DNA of 64,000 nt from Trichomonas vaginalis G3 (Eukaryota > Parabasalia > Trichomonadida > Trichomonadidae): assembly GCF_026262505.1 (NCBI RefSeq), contig NC_067208.1, positions 10,487,962-10,551,961 on the forward strand, in the 5' to 3' direction. The translations under genes were made by a program, and so were the position numbers. The notes under the pieces are model-generated. The model was not told the origin of the DNA. It was given only the letters and a program-made list of their open reading frames with translations, and did not search any database. Of this stretch, positions 1 to 10,479 are shown in pieces. The stretch's first letter is position 1. Every line of letters starts with the position of its first letter.

Positions 1-69
1 CTTCATCAAGCTGTGACTTGGGACCATAAAAATATCATTGAACTTATATGGATGAACATTAATCGTTGA
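1..69 (+). CDS. 3' end of an ankyrin-repeat protein (partial)
   Basis: Frame 1 is open from the window edge and ends with TGA at 67-69. The 22 visible residues start LHQAV and continue through NIIELI, which fits the helix pair of an ankyrin repeat in the style of the ankyrin genes at 3.6-7.9 kb. Only the C terminus is in the window, so domain content and length are unknown. The piece is short and the call rests on motif resemblance alone. Confidence 0.45.
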   Translation, partial: LHQAVTWDHKNIIELIWMNINR

Positions 70-215
70 AACAAGTTTTGCTTCGATATGATGGTTAGAG
101 TTGATACACTTCTAATGAGATTTGTCAGTTAAAACAGAATATATATATAAACCTTTAGAAATAAATGAACAAATAATAACATAAATATACATATACATAA
201 AATATAATAATAATA

Positions 216-3200
216 TTATGAATGAAGTTTGAAATTGGAAATCATATTTGCAAAATCATTAACTTTTGCATTTTTCTCTTGTTTCTCTAATTCAGCCTTT
301 TCCTGTTCAATCATATTTTGTTTTTCTTCCTCTTGTTTCTGTTTCTTCAATGTCTCCATCTGAACTTTAACAAGGGCTGGATCTCTTGGACTGACTTGTT
401 TTGCTGCAATCAGGAAATCATTGAGTTCTTGGTTAAACATCATGAACTGATTTGAGAATGATTTCAATCCTTCAAGTTCTGTGTAAATATCTGTCGGAGA
501 AAGTTTTTCAAATATAGTCAAAAGAGAGTTAACAATTTCAACAATATTCTCTTTAAAAGCGTTTGAAGCAATGATTTCTCTCAAAAAGTCCATAATAGCA
601 AAGAATTCGTATCTATGTAATGAATCAGTCAACAAAGAAAATGCTAACAAACAGAGATCATTCACATAACATTTCTGGAACTCCATGGCCTCATTTTGAG
701 GTAATTTATTTGTTGCAGATGCGTAAATTTCTGCCAATGTTCTAATTGCAGATTCCGAAACTTCTTGTTCAATATCATGAGCATTATACTGCAAATATTC
801 AATACAAAGATTAATAATATTTGGAGGAACAGTGTAAATAATTCCTGTCATTATCAAATTCTTAAGGAAAATGTTCATTCCCTTTCTAAACGAAGTAAAT
901 TCGTAATCATCAGAATCAATCATATCTCTGTAAGCTTCAAAGACTTGTTCGAATATTTGCGGCAGATAATCAACAATAAATTCTCTGTATTTCAAACAAA
1001 CAACAGCAAGAAGATTCAATAAAACAGATGGTCTACAATATTGTTGTGAATTATGGAAATCAGGAACAAAAACTTCGAAAAGAGGTTGTTGTATCAAATT
1101 CCAAATCCTCTCTAGAAAAGGTAATGTCCTAGTTGGTTTCTCTATCAAACTGAGAATCGTGCTTTTCAATATCCTCGAATTGACAGAGATTTGTGTTTGA
1201 CAATTTGACTCCAAAATTGAATCATTTCCGATTTTGGAGTAAACTTGGTATAAATTAACTAATATCGGCATCAGCTTCTCAAGGAAAGGAATTAATGTGC
1301 TGCCAAATAAATAGCCAATCTTATCAATACACATCAAACTTTGAATGACATTGTCAAAACCGTCCAAATTCAAATTTTGAGAATGATTTTGTAAAGTTTG
1401 GAAAGGAGAAGAAATGAGCATTTCCAAGTACTTCTGGAGTTCTTCCTCGTCATTTAGGCCTACAACAATCAACGCTATTACGTGAAACATCTCAATTGTA
1501 TTGTCACTTGTCAAATTTTCAAAAATTGAAGAAAAATTTTCGATGACAAAATTCAAAAAAGATGAATCATTTGAAAAAGGTTTGCAAAGTATCTCAGAAC
1601 AAGCAGAAGCAATAGAGATCATTGCCTTTATAGAAGCGTCTTGGAGTGCTTCATTTCCTAATGCTGTGAATTCAACAAGTTTTTTCATGACAGAAATTAA
1701 AATTTCTGGAAATTCTTTCAGATATCGCGTGTACTGCGAACAGATGTACATTAATCCTGCCGCCGTCGCCGCCTTCACTTCTTCTTCCGGTCTGGACTCT
1801 ATCAATTGTAGAAGATAGGAAATAATCTTCGAAATCAGGTCGTTTTCCTCTTTGACACTGAAAGAACCGCGCAAGGAACCAATGCAGTAGCAGAGAGACT
1901 CAAATGGACCAAACAGAAATGGCTCGGAACTGCTGATATATGTAATGGATTCGTTGATGACAGAAATTGTGTCTTCTTTGTCAAATCCTGTCAAAAATGA
2001 CATTAAATCCTTGGAAACATAGTAGGAAGAGGTGCTTTCGGTGCGGATTTGAGACCGAACGTGTACTCCATTCTCATCTACAGTGATTATGACGTCATTT
2101 GGTCTTTCCATTGAAAAAACCATAAATCTTCGTAATTGTTTGAAAGCTTCGACGTAGAAGTCGAAAGAAGGCATGTTCTGGAAAATGGTTTCATGGTAGA
2201 TGCGTAATGTGACGTTATACCACATTTCTGTGCACATTCTGATTGAATCTTGATTTGATCGTTGGTAAACAGAGAAAGTGCAGGTCAAGGCGAATACGTA
2301 GGCATCTCTGGTATCATCTGATTCGAGAACATATGAGAAATTACTGATATATTTCGTTAAAGAAAAAATTATTGTATTTAAGTCTTCATATGAGATATCT
2401 ACGAGGTTTCCATCGGGAAACCATGGCTGTAGAGACGTAATCATGAGGTTAAATGCAGTCTGAATGATAGGAACTTGATCTAAAATATTACTCGCTTGAA
2501 ATGAGTTGAAAATAGGTAAAACTTTCAATGTGTACTGCTGGTTTAGTAAATAATTGTTGCAAACACGCTCGAAAATTTGGTTTTGTATCAAGTCTGTCGT
2601 TGGAAAAATTTCAAATAAGGTTTTGTATAACGAAAGAGTGGATAAAATTATATCTTCTGGGTAGTTATTGTCGAACACGTTGCTGATCATTTCAAAAACC
2701 TTATCTGATTCGTTCTTAAACCCCTCTTGGATCTGAATTTGATCTGAAGCTGGAATTGTAGTGGAGTCGTAGTTAGTTACTTCTAATAAAAGCATTGTAG
2801 TCATGTCGATTGCATTTTTGAAAAACTGAGGTTTATCATTTTGCGAGTAAATATCTGAGAAAAAGTTTGGCCATTGTTCTGGATAGTATTTTTTGGCGAA
2901 TTCTACAATAATCTCGTCGATTTTGGTAATGAGGACTTGTGATTTATTGTTTTCTAAATAATAATAGAGAATATTCATAAAAAAATCTTTATATTTTGTT
3001 TGTTCTTCAGCAGAAATGTTATTTAGATTTGTTATCACAAACTTTTTAAAGATAACTAATATACTCAGCTTTGTTACAATAGGAAAATCTGATTCCATAA
3101 CGGGAATCGTAATATTGTAAGTGTCTGAACGGTCATTTAATGATAAAATGAGCTGATTGAGACGTTCGCGTTCTTCTGAATCTTGTGTTGTATTAAATTT

Positions 3201-3320
3201 TGTAATAAGAGAATTAAAAACATTAATATCTATGGGAATTTGTTCGTTTAATAAATCATTCCACATTAATGTCACTTTTTTCAACAGAAGTTTGTATTCC
3301 TTTTTGCGTTGAAATATCAT
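216..3320 (-). CDS. XPO1: Exportin-1 (CRM1/XPO1)-like nuclear export receptor
   Basis: The 1034-residue all-helical protein has the length and order of CRM1 (about 1070 residues), the karyopherin that carries leucine-rich NES cargo and RanGTP out of the nucleus. Visible landmarks are an N-terminal importin-beta-like region, the Xpo1 signature around residues 145-157 (YYPEQWPNFFSDI, matching the WPxFxxDI of CRM1), HEAT-type helices through the middle, and a CRM1-like C terminus (FNQELNDFL near 960). A charged Gln/Glu/Lys helix occupies about 985-1020. The ATG at 3318-3320 is the first in frame; an internal Met at residue 19 is an alternative start. The gene runs towards the window edge, opposite to the ankyrin gene at 3593. 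Another karyopherin is possible but fits less well. Confidence 0.75.
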   Translation of the reverse strand: MIFQRKKEYKLLLKKVTLMWNDLLNEQIPIDINVFNSLITKFNTTQDSEERERLNQLILSLNDRSDTYNITIPVMESDFPIVTKLSILVIFKKFVITNLNNISAEEQTKYKDFFMNILYYYLENNKSQVLITKIDEIIVEFAKKYYPEQWPNFFSDIYSQNDKPQFFKNAIDMTTMLLLEVTNYDSTTIPASDQIQIQEGFKNESDKVFEMISNVFDNNYPEDIILSTLSLYKTLFEIFPTTDLIQNQIFERVCNNYLLNQQYTLKVLPIFNSFQASNILDQVPIIQTAFNLMITSLQPWFPDGNLVDISYEDLNTIIFSLTKYISNFSYVLESDDTRDAYVFALTCTFSVYQRSNQDSIRMCTEMWYNVTLRIYHETIFQNMPSFDFYVEAFKQLRRFMVFSMERPNDVIITVDENGVHVRSQIRTESTSSYYVSKDLMSFLTGFDKEDTISVINESITYISSSEPFLFGPFESLCYCIGSLRGSFSVKEENDLISKIISYLLQLIESRPEEEVKAATAAGLMYICSQYTRYLKEFPEILISVMKKLVEFTALGNEALQDASIKAMISIASACSEILCKPFSNDSSFLNFVIENFSSIFENLTSDNTIEMFHVIALIVVGLNDEEELQKYLEMLISSPFQTLQNHSQNLNLDGFDNVIQSLMCIDKIGYLFGSTLIPFLEKLMPILVNLYQVYSKIGNDSILESNCQTQISVNSRILKSTILSLIEKPTRTLPFLERIWNLIQQPLFEVFVPDFHNSQQYCRPSVLLNLLAVVCLKYREFIVDYLPQIFEQVFEAYRDMIDSDDYEFTSFRKGMNIFLKNLIMTGIIYTVPPNIINLCIEYLQYNAHDIEQEVSESAIRTLAEIYASATNKLPQNEAMEFQKCYVNDLCLLAFSLLTDSLHRYEFFAIMDFLREIIASNAFKENIVEIVNSLLTIFEKLSPTDIYTELEGLKSFSNQFMMFNQELNDFLIAAKQVSPRDPALVKVQMETLKKQKQEEEKQNMIEQEKAELEKQEKNAKVNDFANMISNFKLHS

Positions 3321-3592
3321 AAATATGCATTGTATATTTATTTTCCGCTTAAATACAATTCTTATAAACTAAAAGAACAAAAAATTGGATAAGATTCAAT
3401 AATTCGACATTGTTAACTGAACGATTTGTTATATTATTCTCAACTTATATTCAGATAGCAAGTCTGGCATGATTTATTCAAGATATTAATAGAAACTTTG
3501 TTTCTTCATGACATATTGAAGAATTGATGCATTATTAATATTTTGTCTAGCTAAGAGTAACATATCTTTTAGTTTCCAATTTAAAATTGATA

Positions 3593-5639
3593 ATGACGCA
3601 AGAAGAATTTCCACGTTTGGTTTATGATGATCTCATGAGCAAATTTGGAGATTATGACAATGCATACAGTTTATTGTACAAGCTAAAAGCCATTGATGAA
3701 GGCGAGATCAACGAAATTTATTCTCATATAAAAGAATTCATAATCAAAACAAATAAAACTCAAATAACACAAATACTGAACATAATTTATTTAGTTTCTT
3801 ATTATAGAAATCGTTACCTCAAATCATATTTCAAGATATTCACAAAAATTCTTCAAGATTTTAATCCAAAAGATGTTGGCGATATTAATAGCGTATATCT
3901 TTACTTTTTTGATAAAGAAATTGAAAGTGATTTGAGTGATGAGCAAAAAGCAAATATTGATTTTCAAAATTATACTTTGGATGTTCATCCAGAAGGCATA
4001 ATTTATAGGGCAATCATGGATGATGATGAAAAAATCTTTTATATATCTCATTAATCAAGACAATTTTAATGAAAAATCATTATTAAAAAGTGATTTATAC
4101 CCAATACCTGAAGATGAAGATGTTAATGTGTTTCAAGGATATACTTTTCTTGAATTATGTTGTTATCATGGAGCATCACATTGTTTCAAGATTTTAATAT
4201 CAGCATTGAATGTAGAAATCACACCTATTTGTCTTCAATTTTCATTTTTAAGTGGAAATCCTGAAATTATATCTGAATGTCTAAAAGAAATAGATCCTAA
4301 TGAAAAATGCATGCATTATGCAATTATTGCACATAACACTAATTTTATAGAGTATTTGGCGAATAATTATGGTCTGAATATTGATTTAGATTGCTGTGCG
4401 ACGCATTTTAACATACAAGCATTGATTATCTATTTAGATCAAACCAAAAGAGTCAACAAAACGTTTATTTATTCGCCCAGATTTCATTCTTTAGATCTTG
4501 TTAAATATTTTATCGATGCTGGAGCTGATATTAATGCAATAGATGAAATGGGAGTGACTGCTCTATGCAATGCATCAATAAATTCTAGTGTTGAGATTTT
4601 TGAGTATCTTATATCAAAAGGGGCAAATGTCAATGCTAAAACTAATGATGGAAATTCACCACTTCATTTTTGTGTGGAACAAAGTAGACTGCAATTTATG
4701 GAAATCCTTATTTCTCATGGGGCCGATGTAAATGCACGAAATGATTTAGGAAATTGTCCGATTATGACAGCATTGGATACAAAGAATAAAGAAATTGCAA
4801 AATATCTCATTTCTCTTGGAGCAAAAGTGAATGTTCAAAACAATTTAGGATTTAGTCCACTTCACATTGCAGTGATAAACAATTATATTGAGATAGTAAC
4901 ATTATTAATAATAAAAGGTGCTGATGTTAATGCGCATGATATGTGTAATAAAACACCAATTATGTATGCAATTGAGAACTGCAACCTTGAAATGATAAAA
5001 TTTCTTTTATCAAAACAAGCAATTGTTAACGTTTCAGACATATATGAAACTAATGCTTTTAATAACGCAGTTGTTAAAAACAATATAGATGTAATAGAAA
5101 CAATTATATCTCTTGGTGTGGATATCAAATCAAGAGGTGCCCAAGGAAAAACTGCACTTCATATGGCAGCACAAAATAATAACATAGTAGTCGCTGAATA
5201 TCTTATTTCTAAAGGTGCAAAAGTTAATTCAAAAGATGATTTAGGGAAAGCGCCACTACATTATGCAGCGCTATTTGGTGGCATAGACTTAATTGAATTC
5301 CTTGTTTCACATGATTCTGATGTCAATTCAAAAGATGATGATGGAAAAACTCCACTTCATGATTCGATATTATCCTTCAAGTTTGATGAGAAAGTTGCCG
5401 AATTTCTTTTAATCAATGGTGCTGATATTAATGCGAAAGATAATAATGGAATGACACCGCTACATTATGCAGTACTTAATAATAAGATTGAAATGACAAA
5501 AATTCTACTCACTCATGGAGCAAATGTTAATGCCAAGAATATATTTGATATGACACCTTTAAATTATTCAATTAATGATGAATTATCAAGTATTCTTATC
5601 TTGAATGGTGGAAAACGTGATGAGGATCCTGTTTTGTGA
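3593..5639 (+). pseudogene. Ankyrin-repeat protein with DUF3447-type N terminus, frameshifted
   Basis: The gene starts at ATG 3593 (MTQEEF). Its first about 150 residues are the DUF3447-like region that precedes the repeats in the neighbouring intact gene at 6098-7900. The frame then hits TAA near 4052, while the downstream frame continues with the matching segment (LINQDNF, then FLELCCYHGA) and about eleven ankyrin repeats (DINA/NVNAK signatures) to TGA at 5637-5639. The two frames meet at an A6 run at 4029-4034; five A's would keep one frame. This is either a real host frameshift or a homopolymer error. Ankyrin repeats bind protein partners; the ligand is unknown. It converges with the ankyrin gene on the other strand. 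Confidence 0.7.
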
Positions 5640-6097
5640 ATCTAATATGTTGAAAAAAAATCATATTATATTCAACATAAATATACATAATAGTTTATCA
5701 TTTTGCGAGTAAATATACATATAAATATGGTAATATCGAAAATATACAAAGTCACTAATCTGTAAAAAGCAATAACAGTACATGTAACTAATATATTTTG
5801 CAAGATCTCATACTGCTCATACTATTAAAATTAGATTCAAACTGTATCTCGATATATTGAAGCCGATTTTTCACAAAGAAGAACTTAGATTCTGTGAATG
5901 TAGTGTATTAACACGAGGATTTTGAATATAATGGCACTCTCGATTCCAATAAGGAAGTTCATTATTAAGATCGGGTCTAATAAATAATTTGTCAAATTTA
6001 TAATAGGATGTAATCAATATTTATAATGTTTTTTGTAAAAATTCTTAGAAATTGAAGTTTTATGGAGGAAATAATTTATAAATTCTTAGAACATAAT
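5640..6097. other. Intergenic between convergent ankyrin genes
   Basis: This is AT-rich DNA with no convincing ORF or RNA gene. It holds a 24-bp exact match (5693-5716) to part of the exportin-1 coding sequence at about 2832-2855, with unrelated flanks. Confidence 0.5.
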
Positions 6098-7900
6098 TTA
6101 ACTCTTTGAGTTATGTAAATGAAGAAATTCGATTAATTCTGCATTATTAATAGAAATTGCACAATCAAGAAGTGTTTCTCCATTGTTATTTGTTTCATTA
6201 ATATTTGCACCATGTGAAATAAGAAACTCAATCAAATCTAATTCCCTAAAAGATTCTGCTTGAAAAATGGGTGTTTTTCCAAACATATCTTTTTCATTGA
6301 TGTTGGCGCCATGTGAAAGGAGAAGTTCGACTATTTCTATAGATTTGTTATGAACTGCAAAAAAGAGAGGTGTTTGCCCGGTAATATTTTTTTCATCGAT
6401 ACTTGCACCATGGGAGAGAAGAAGTTCAACAATTTCTTTGTGTTTGGAGTTTGTTGCTAGATGAAGAGCTGTTAGTTCATCGCAATTTTTTTCATTAATA
6501 TTTGCACCATGCAAAAGAAAAGGTTCAACTATTTCTTTATTTCCGCGTATCGAGGCAAAATGAAGAGCTGTATTTTCATCATTCATTCTTTCATTGGCAT
6601 TTGCACCATGTGAAAGAAGGAGTTCAGTTATTTCTTTATCATCATTGAACAAAGAATAGAAAAGAGCTGTACATTCCTCATTAATTATTTCATTGGGATT
6701 TGCACCATGTAAAAGAAAAAGTTTAATTATTTCTTTATAATTATGTAACATGGCATAAGCAAAAGGAGTTTTTTCATCAAAATCTTTTTCATTGATATTT
6801 GCACCATGCGAAAGAAAAAGTTCAACTATTTCTATATAATTAAGAATTGTCGCAAAATGAAGAGCTGTTTTGAAGTCATAACATTTTTCATTGACATTTG
6901 CACCATGTGAAAGAAGGAATTCGACTGCCTTTTTATTATTACTTATTGATGCCTGATGAAGAGCTGTTATGCCATTTATATCTTTTGCATTGATGTCTGC
7001 ACCAAGTGAAATGAATAATTCGAAAAGGGATGGAATATTAAATATCGGTGAATAAATAAAGCATTTGTCAACATCATTAGTTTGGTCGAAATAAATGAAA
7101 AATGCTTCAAGATTATTATATTCTCCACAGTATTCTAAATCAATCTCTATATCATATTCATTCATCAAGAATGTAACAAAATCAATGTTGTGCGAAATAA
7201 TTGCATATTTCATGCATTCTTCATCTGGTGTTTGATACTTCAAACATTCACTCATGATATCTGGATTTCCACCCAAAAATGAAAATTCTAGGCATTGCTG
7301 AGTTATTTCTGATTTAAATTTCGATCTTGATAGCTTGAAACAATCAACTGCTCCATGGTAGCAACATAATTCAAGAAATGAATAACTTGTCGAATGATAT
7401 GGATATAAATTGTTTTTAAGTTTTTGATTTTTATCAAAACTATCACTTTCTGTGAATGAAATGAATCTTTCTTTGTCATCATTCATAATTGCTCTGTAAA
7501 TCGTATTTTCCGAATGGATGTCTTGATTTTTTGAACTGTTAACTATTGCGCCTAAAATGATTTTTCCATCCTCTTCGTGAAGGTAACATTTAGTTAAATC
7601 TTCAATTGGATTGACATCAATTGTTACTTGATAATCTTCAGAAATGAGCTTGACAAGAACTAAGTATGAATTTGAATAACGATTGTTATAAGGAATGAGA
7701 TCTAAAATATCTTGGATGACATTTTCTGGGAGTTGCTTCTTTGAATCAATCAATTCTGTTTTGATCATATTGTAAATTGATCTTAAATCTTCTTCTTTAT
7801 CCGTTTTTAGCTGATATAACGCATTATACGAATCAATATAGGATTTATAGTTACTCCTCAATACATTGTAATCAGGTGGGTCAATGCCTTGATTACACAT
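6098..7900 (-). CDS. Ankyrin-repeat protein with DUF3447-type N terminus
   Basis: A 600-residue intact ORF. Residues 1-110 are the helical DUF3447-like head (YNVLRSNYKSYIDSYNALYQLK), 140-300 is a degenerate ankyrin-like linker (FLELCCYHGA, FSFLGGNPDIMSECLK), and about 305-595 hold nine to ten regular 33-residue repeats with the consensus HGANINEKD-G-TALH. The architecture is typical of a very large trichomonad family of probable intracellular scaffold proteins. The same architecture in the convergent gene at 3593-5639 suggests a local family cluster. No signal peptide or membrane segment is seen. The start is the ATG at 7898-7900, which lines up with the N-terminal relics found upstream. Function beyond protein binding is unknown. 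Confidence 0.85.
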   Translation of the reverse strand: MCNQGIDPPDYNVLRSNYKSYIDSYNALYQLKTDKEEDLRSIYNMIKTELIDSKKQLPENVIQDILDLIPYNNRYSNSYLVLVKLISEDYQVTIDVNPIEDLTKCYLHEEDGKIILGAIVNSSKNQDIHSENTIYRAIMNDDKERFISFTESDSFDKNQKLKNNLYPYHSTSYSFLELCCYHGAVDCFKLSRSKFKSEITQQCLEFSFLGGNPDIMSECLKYQTPDEECMKYAIISHNIDFVTFLMNEYDIEIDLEYCGEYNNLEAFFIYFDQTNDVDKCFIYSPIFNIPSLFELFISLGADINAKDINGITALHQASISNNKKAVEFLLSHGANVNEKCYDFKTALHFATILNYIEIVELFLSHGANINEKDFDEKTPFAYAMLHNYKEIIKLFLLHGANPNEIINEECTALFYSLFNDDKEITELLLSHGANANERMNDENTALHFASIRGNKEIVEPFLLHGANINEKNCDELTALHLATNSKHKEIVELLLSHGASIDEKNITGQTPLFFAVHNKSIEIVELLLSHGANINEKDMFGKTPIFQAESFRELDLIEFLISHGANINETNNNGETLLDCAISINNAELIEFLHLHNSKS

Positions 7901-7955
7901 TAAAAAATTTAAGAAACCGTTGGCTTAGTTTATACCTATTCAATTTTTAAGATAA

Positions 7956-8148
7956 TTGTTTTTAGGTAACGTTTCACTTTATCTTCACAAGATGCGTAGT
8001 TTACAACTATTCAATTTTGAAATACCAATCGATATGCCTTATATTTCATTATATTCATAAGAGTCAATGCCTTTATTCGTATTTCAAAATTGAATAGTTG
8101 TAAACTACACGTCTTGTGAAGATGAAGTGAACCGTTACCTAAAAACAA
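7956..8148. repeat. Inverted repeat, 70-bp arms (foldback/MITE-like)
   Basis: Arms at 7956-8025 and 8079-8148 are near-perfect reverse complements (TTGTTTTTAGGTAACG ... CGTTACCTAAAAACAA) around a 53-bp spacer. The spacer contains an ankyrin-gene N-terminal relic, and a second relic abuts the right arm. No coding potential is seen in the arms. It could be a small foldback element or a local inverted duplication. Confidence 0.6.
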
Positions 8149-8445
8149 TTCATTATATTCATAAGAGTCAATGCCTTTATTCGACAGTAAAAAATTATCA
8201 TCATTTTCACATTATTTGAATTTCAATCAAAATGTGAAAGAAACTTGAAATGATTTCAATGTCCTTACATAAATATACATTTTGCAATATAATTTAAGCA
8301 ATCACTAACTAGGTTAACAACTTTTCAATTTTTAATAATCTGTTTTCTAGTTAATATAACGCATTATTCCAATTAAAATAGCATTCATTGTTACTTCTCA
8401 ATTCATTGTAATCATATGAATCAATGTCTTGATAAGATATTATAA
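8045..8445 (-). pseudogene. Relics of DUF3447/ankyrin gene N termini
   Basis: Three short minus-strand stretches translate to the start of the ankyrin family. Two, at about 8048-8084 and 8152-8188, read NKGIDSYEYNE. One, at about 8352-8440, reads QDIDSYDYNELRSNNE, then NALY and a stop. They match the NQGIDPPDYNVLRSN start of the intact gene ending at 7900. They are 5' fragments left by tandem duplication and decay. No reading frame of useful length remains. Confidence 0.6.
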
Positions 8446-8493
8446 ATTTATAATACAAAAAAAATCGCAATTTTTTTAGTAATAATAAACATA

Positions 8494-10347
8494 TTAAACT
8501 TCTTGGCAGAAGTATGCAAAGCCCATGTATGTTCCTGGTTTATGTTTACGATAGACTTTACGGCTTGCTGACTCTGCATATGTAGCAATTGGAGTATAAA
8601 AAGGTGTAATGTGAGGTGTAACTTGTGCCGTGGAATGAGGAGTTGAATGAGGAGTCAACTTTGGAGTGTTAAAATGTGTCAATTTAGGAGTCAAATGGGC
8701 AGTTTTGAATGGTGTCTGTTTAGCCATATATTTAGGTGTGTAAGCTGCTGTTGAATGAGGAGTAGAATGAGGTGTCATGAATTGTGTTTTGAATGGTGTG
8801 TTAATTGGTGTTGTTTTATGTGTGAATACTGGTGTTGAAAACACTGTAACAAATGGTGTTGTGTGCTGTGTTTTAAAAGGTGTGATAAATGGTGTTGTCT
8901 TTGCTGTTGAATAAGGTGTCTTAACTGGAGTGTTCTTAGGAGTATAAGCTGGCGTCATGATTGGAGTAACTTTTGGTGTAATTCTTGGTGTAGCGAATGG
9001 TGTTGGCGTAGGGAATAAAACATTCTGGAATGGATTACTTGGATACCATTCATCATATCCTTCTACTGTTCTGCAAAATGCTTCTGGTGGAGGGCAAACA
9101 ACTGTTCTGGTAAGCTGTGCACCAACTGCATAATTCTTAATATATGAATATTGTTGCCCATCAGCTGAGCAGTTAATTGAAAGATATTCATGAGCTACTT
9201 GATCAGTTACAACGTTTATTGTGAATGATTGATAATCATCTGCACAGTTATAAACAGCGCATTCATCTTCATCATAGTATGTCATGCCTGGAATTGTGGC
9301 TGTTCCATCATCGCAATAATGTCTTTGTCCTTTAAGTAAATAGTAGTTTATATATTTCGAGCCGAATTTTTGATACCCATATGGATTATAGTATGATTGT
9401 GCATTACAATATTCTGTGAAATACGATGCAATATTTGGATCTGAACAATCTCCATTATAACTAGATGCAATTCCCCATGATTTGAATGTAAATGAAGACT
9501 CATCAAGTGAAACATTTGGATTTTCAAAATAATACCAAGGAAGTGTTGTATAAGCAGGACCAAGTGGCCAATTTGGCATATATTCACCATTGATGTATTC
9601 TTTATTACCAAAGATAAGCGGTTTTCCAAATCTCCAATCAACTTCGAAGTTTCCTGAATCAAGTAAATTTGCCATTGTAACCTCTGTGAATCTTAAGAAT
9701 GGAACACCATCATGTTGAAGATTTAAAGGAACAAGCATATCTTCGGGATAAAATGCTGTGTGTGGTCTCAAAGAATCTGGATATAATAAAACTCCTGATG
9801 GACAAGTATTGTCATCTCCAACGAACCATTCTTGTCCAAAGAAATGTTTACCATGATGATGAGCATAAGGAGTTGTAAGAACAGCATATTGAATTTCATT
9901 CTTCGTAAAGAAACAGTAAGGATTTGGATAATAATTTGATGATAACTTAGCATGGAAATGTCCACGAGTTTGTATACCAACTAATATTGCTGACATTAGA
10001 TTATTAAAGAAATTGTCATTTCTTGTATTGATCTGGGATGCTTGAGTAGGAATTTTTCTTGGATTAAAAATAACTGTCATTTGATGATATGCCCAATATG
10101 TCGTATCCCAATAACTAATATCTGCAACTTGGAATAAATCATCATCTGAATCACTTGGATGGACCATCCATACAATATATAAATCACAGTTTGTTGCAAT
10201 GACTGTTAAATTTCTCATAGCTGCAGAGAATTCATCGCTGTAACCAATGTATCTGTCTGGAAGTGGTTTAACACGCAATATTCGCTCTAAATATACTCTG
10301 GTGTTTTCAATTGTTTGTTGATATGCTTGAATTTGCTCTGCGGTCAT
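8494..10347 (-). CDS. GP63 (leishmanolysin, M8)-like protein with Thr-Pro stalk, no HEXXH
   Basis: The 617-residue ORF resembles trichomonad GP63 proteins. It has an N-terminal helix (QQTIENTRVYLERIL), a Cys-rich core (VTMANLLDSGNFEVDW, then CPPPEAFCRT) and about 130 residues of Thr-Pro repeats near 455-590. The family are surface zinc metallopeptidases, but no HEXXH exists here: the expected segment reads NNLMSAILVGI, so catalysis is unlikely (inference). The C terminus ends KPGTYMGFAYFCQEV without a membrane anchor. The frame is open upstream to 10,479 and encodes more GP63-like N-terminal sequence (FEPIRIKNDC, CSSVGQTVTWGGGTFTC), bounded by the in-frame TAA that ends the upstream module. 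The ATG at 10,347 may therefore not be the ancestral start. No signal peptide is visible. Confidence 0.7.
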   Translation of the reverse strand: MTAEQIQAYQQTIENTRVYLERILRVKPLPDRYIGYSDEFSAAMRNLTVIATNCDLYIVWMVHPSDSDDDLFQVADISYWDTTYWAYHQMTVIFNPRKIPTQASQINTRNDNFFNNLMSAILVGIQTRGHFHAKLSSNYYPNPYCFFTKNEIQYAVLTTPYAHHHGKHFFGQEWFVGDDNTCPSGVLLYPDSLRPHTAFYPEDMLVPLNLQHDGVPFLRFTEVTMANLLDSGNFEVDWRFGKPLIFGNKEYINGEYMPNWPLGPAYTTLPWYYFENPNVSLDESSFTFKSWGIASSYNGDCSDPNIASYFTEYCNAQSYYNPYGYQKFGSKYINYYLLKGQRHYCDDGTATIPGMTYYDEDECAVYNCADDYQSFTINVVTDQVAHEYLSINCSADGQQYSYIKNYAVGAQLTRTVVCPPPEAFCRTVEGYDEWYPSNPFQNVLFPTPTPFATPRITPKVTPIMTPAYTPKNTPVKTPYSTAKTTPFITPFKTQHTTPFVTVFSTPVFTHKTTPINTPFKTQFMTPHSTPHSTAAYTPKYMAKQTPFKTAHLTPKLTHFNTPKLTPHSTPHSTAQVTPHITPFYTPIATYAESASRKVYRKHKPGTYMGFAYFCQEV

Positions 10348-10479
10348 AATGTCTTCTTCACGGCATGTGAAAGTTCCACCACCCCAAGTAACAGTTTGTC
10401 CAACCGATGAACATGACTGTGGATCGGGATATGTTCCGTTGAAGAATCTGCAATCATTTTTGATTCTGATTGGTTCGAA

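Noticed and set aside
1501-1818. Antisense 105-aa ORF within exportin-1
   Set aside because: It lies fully inside the well-supported exportin-1 gene and has no family features; a frame shadow.
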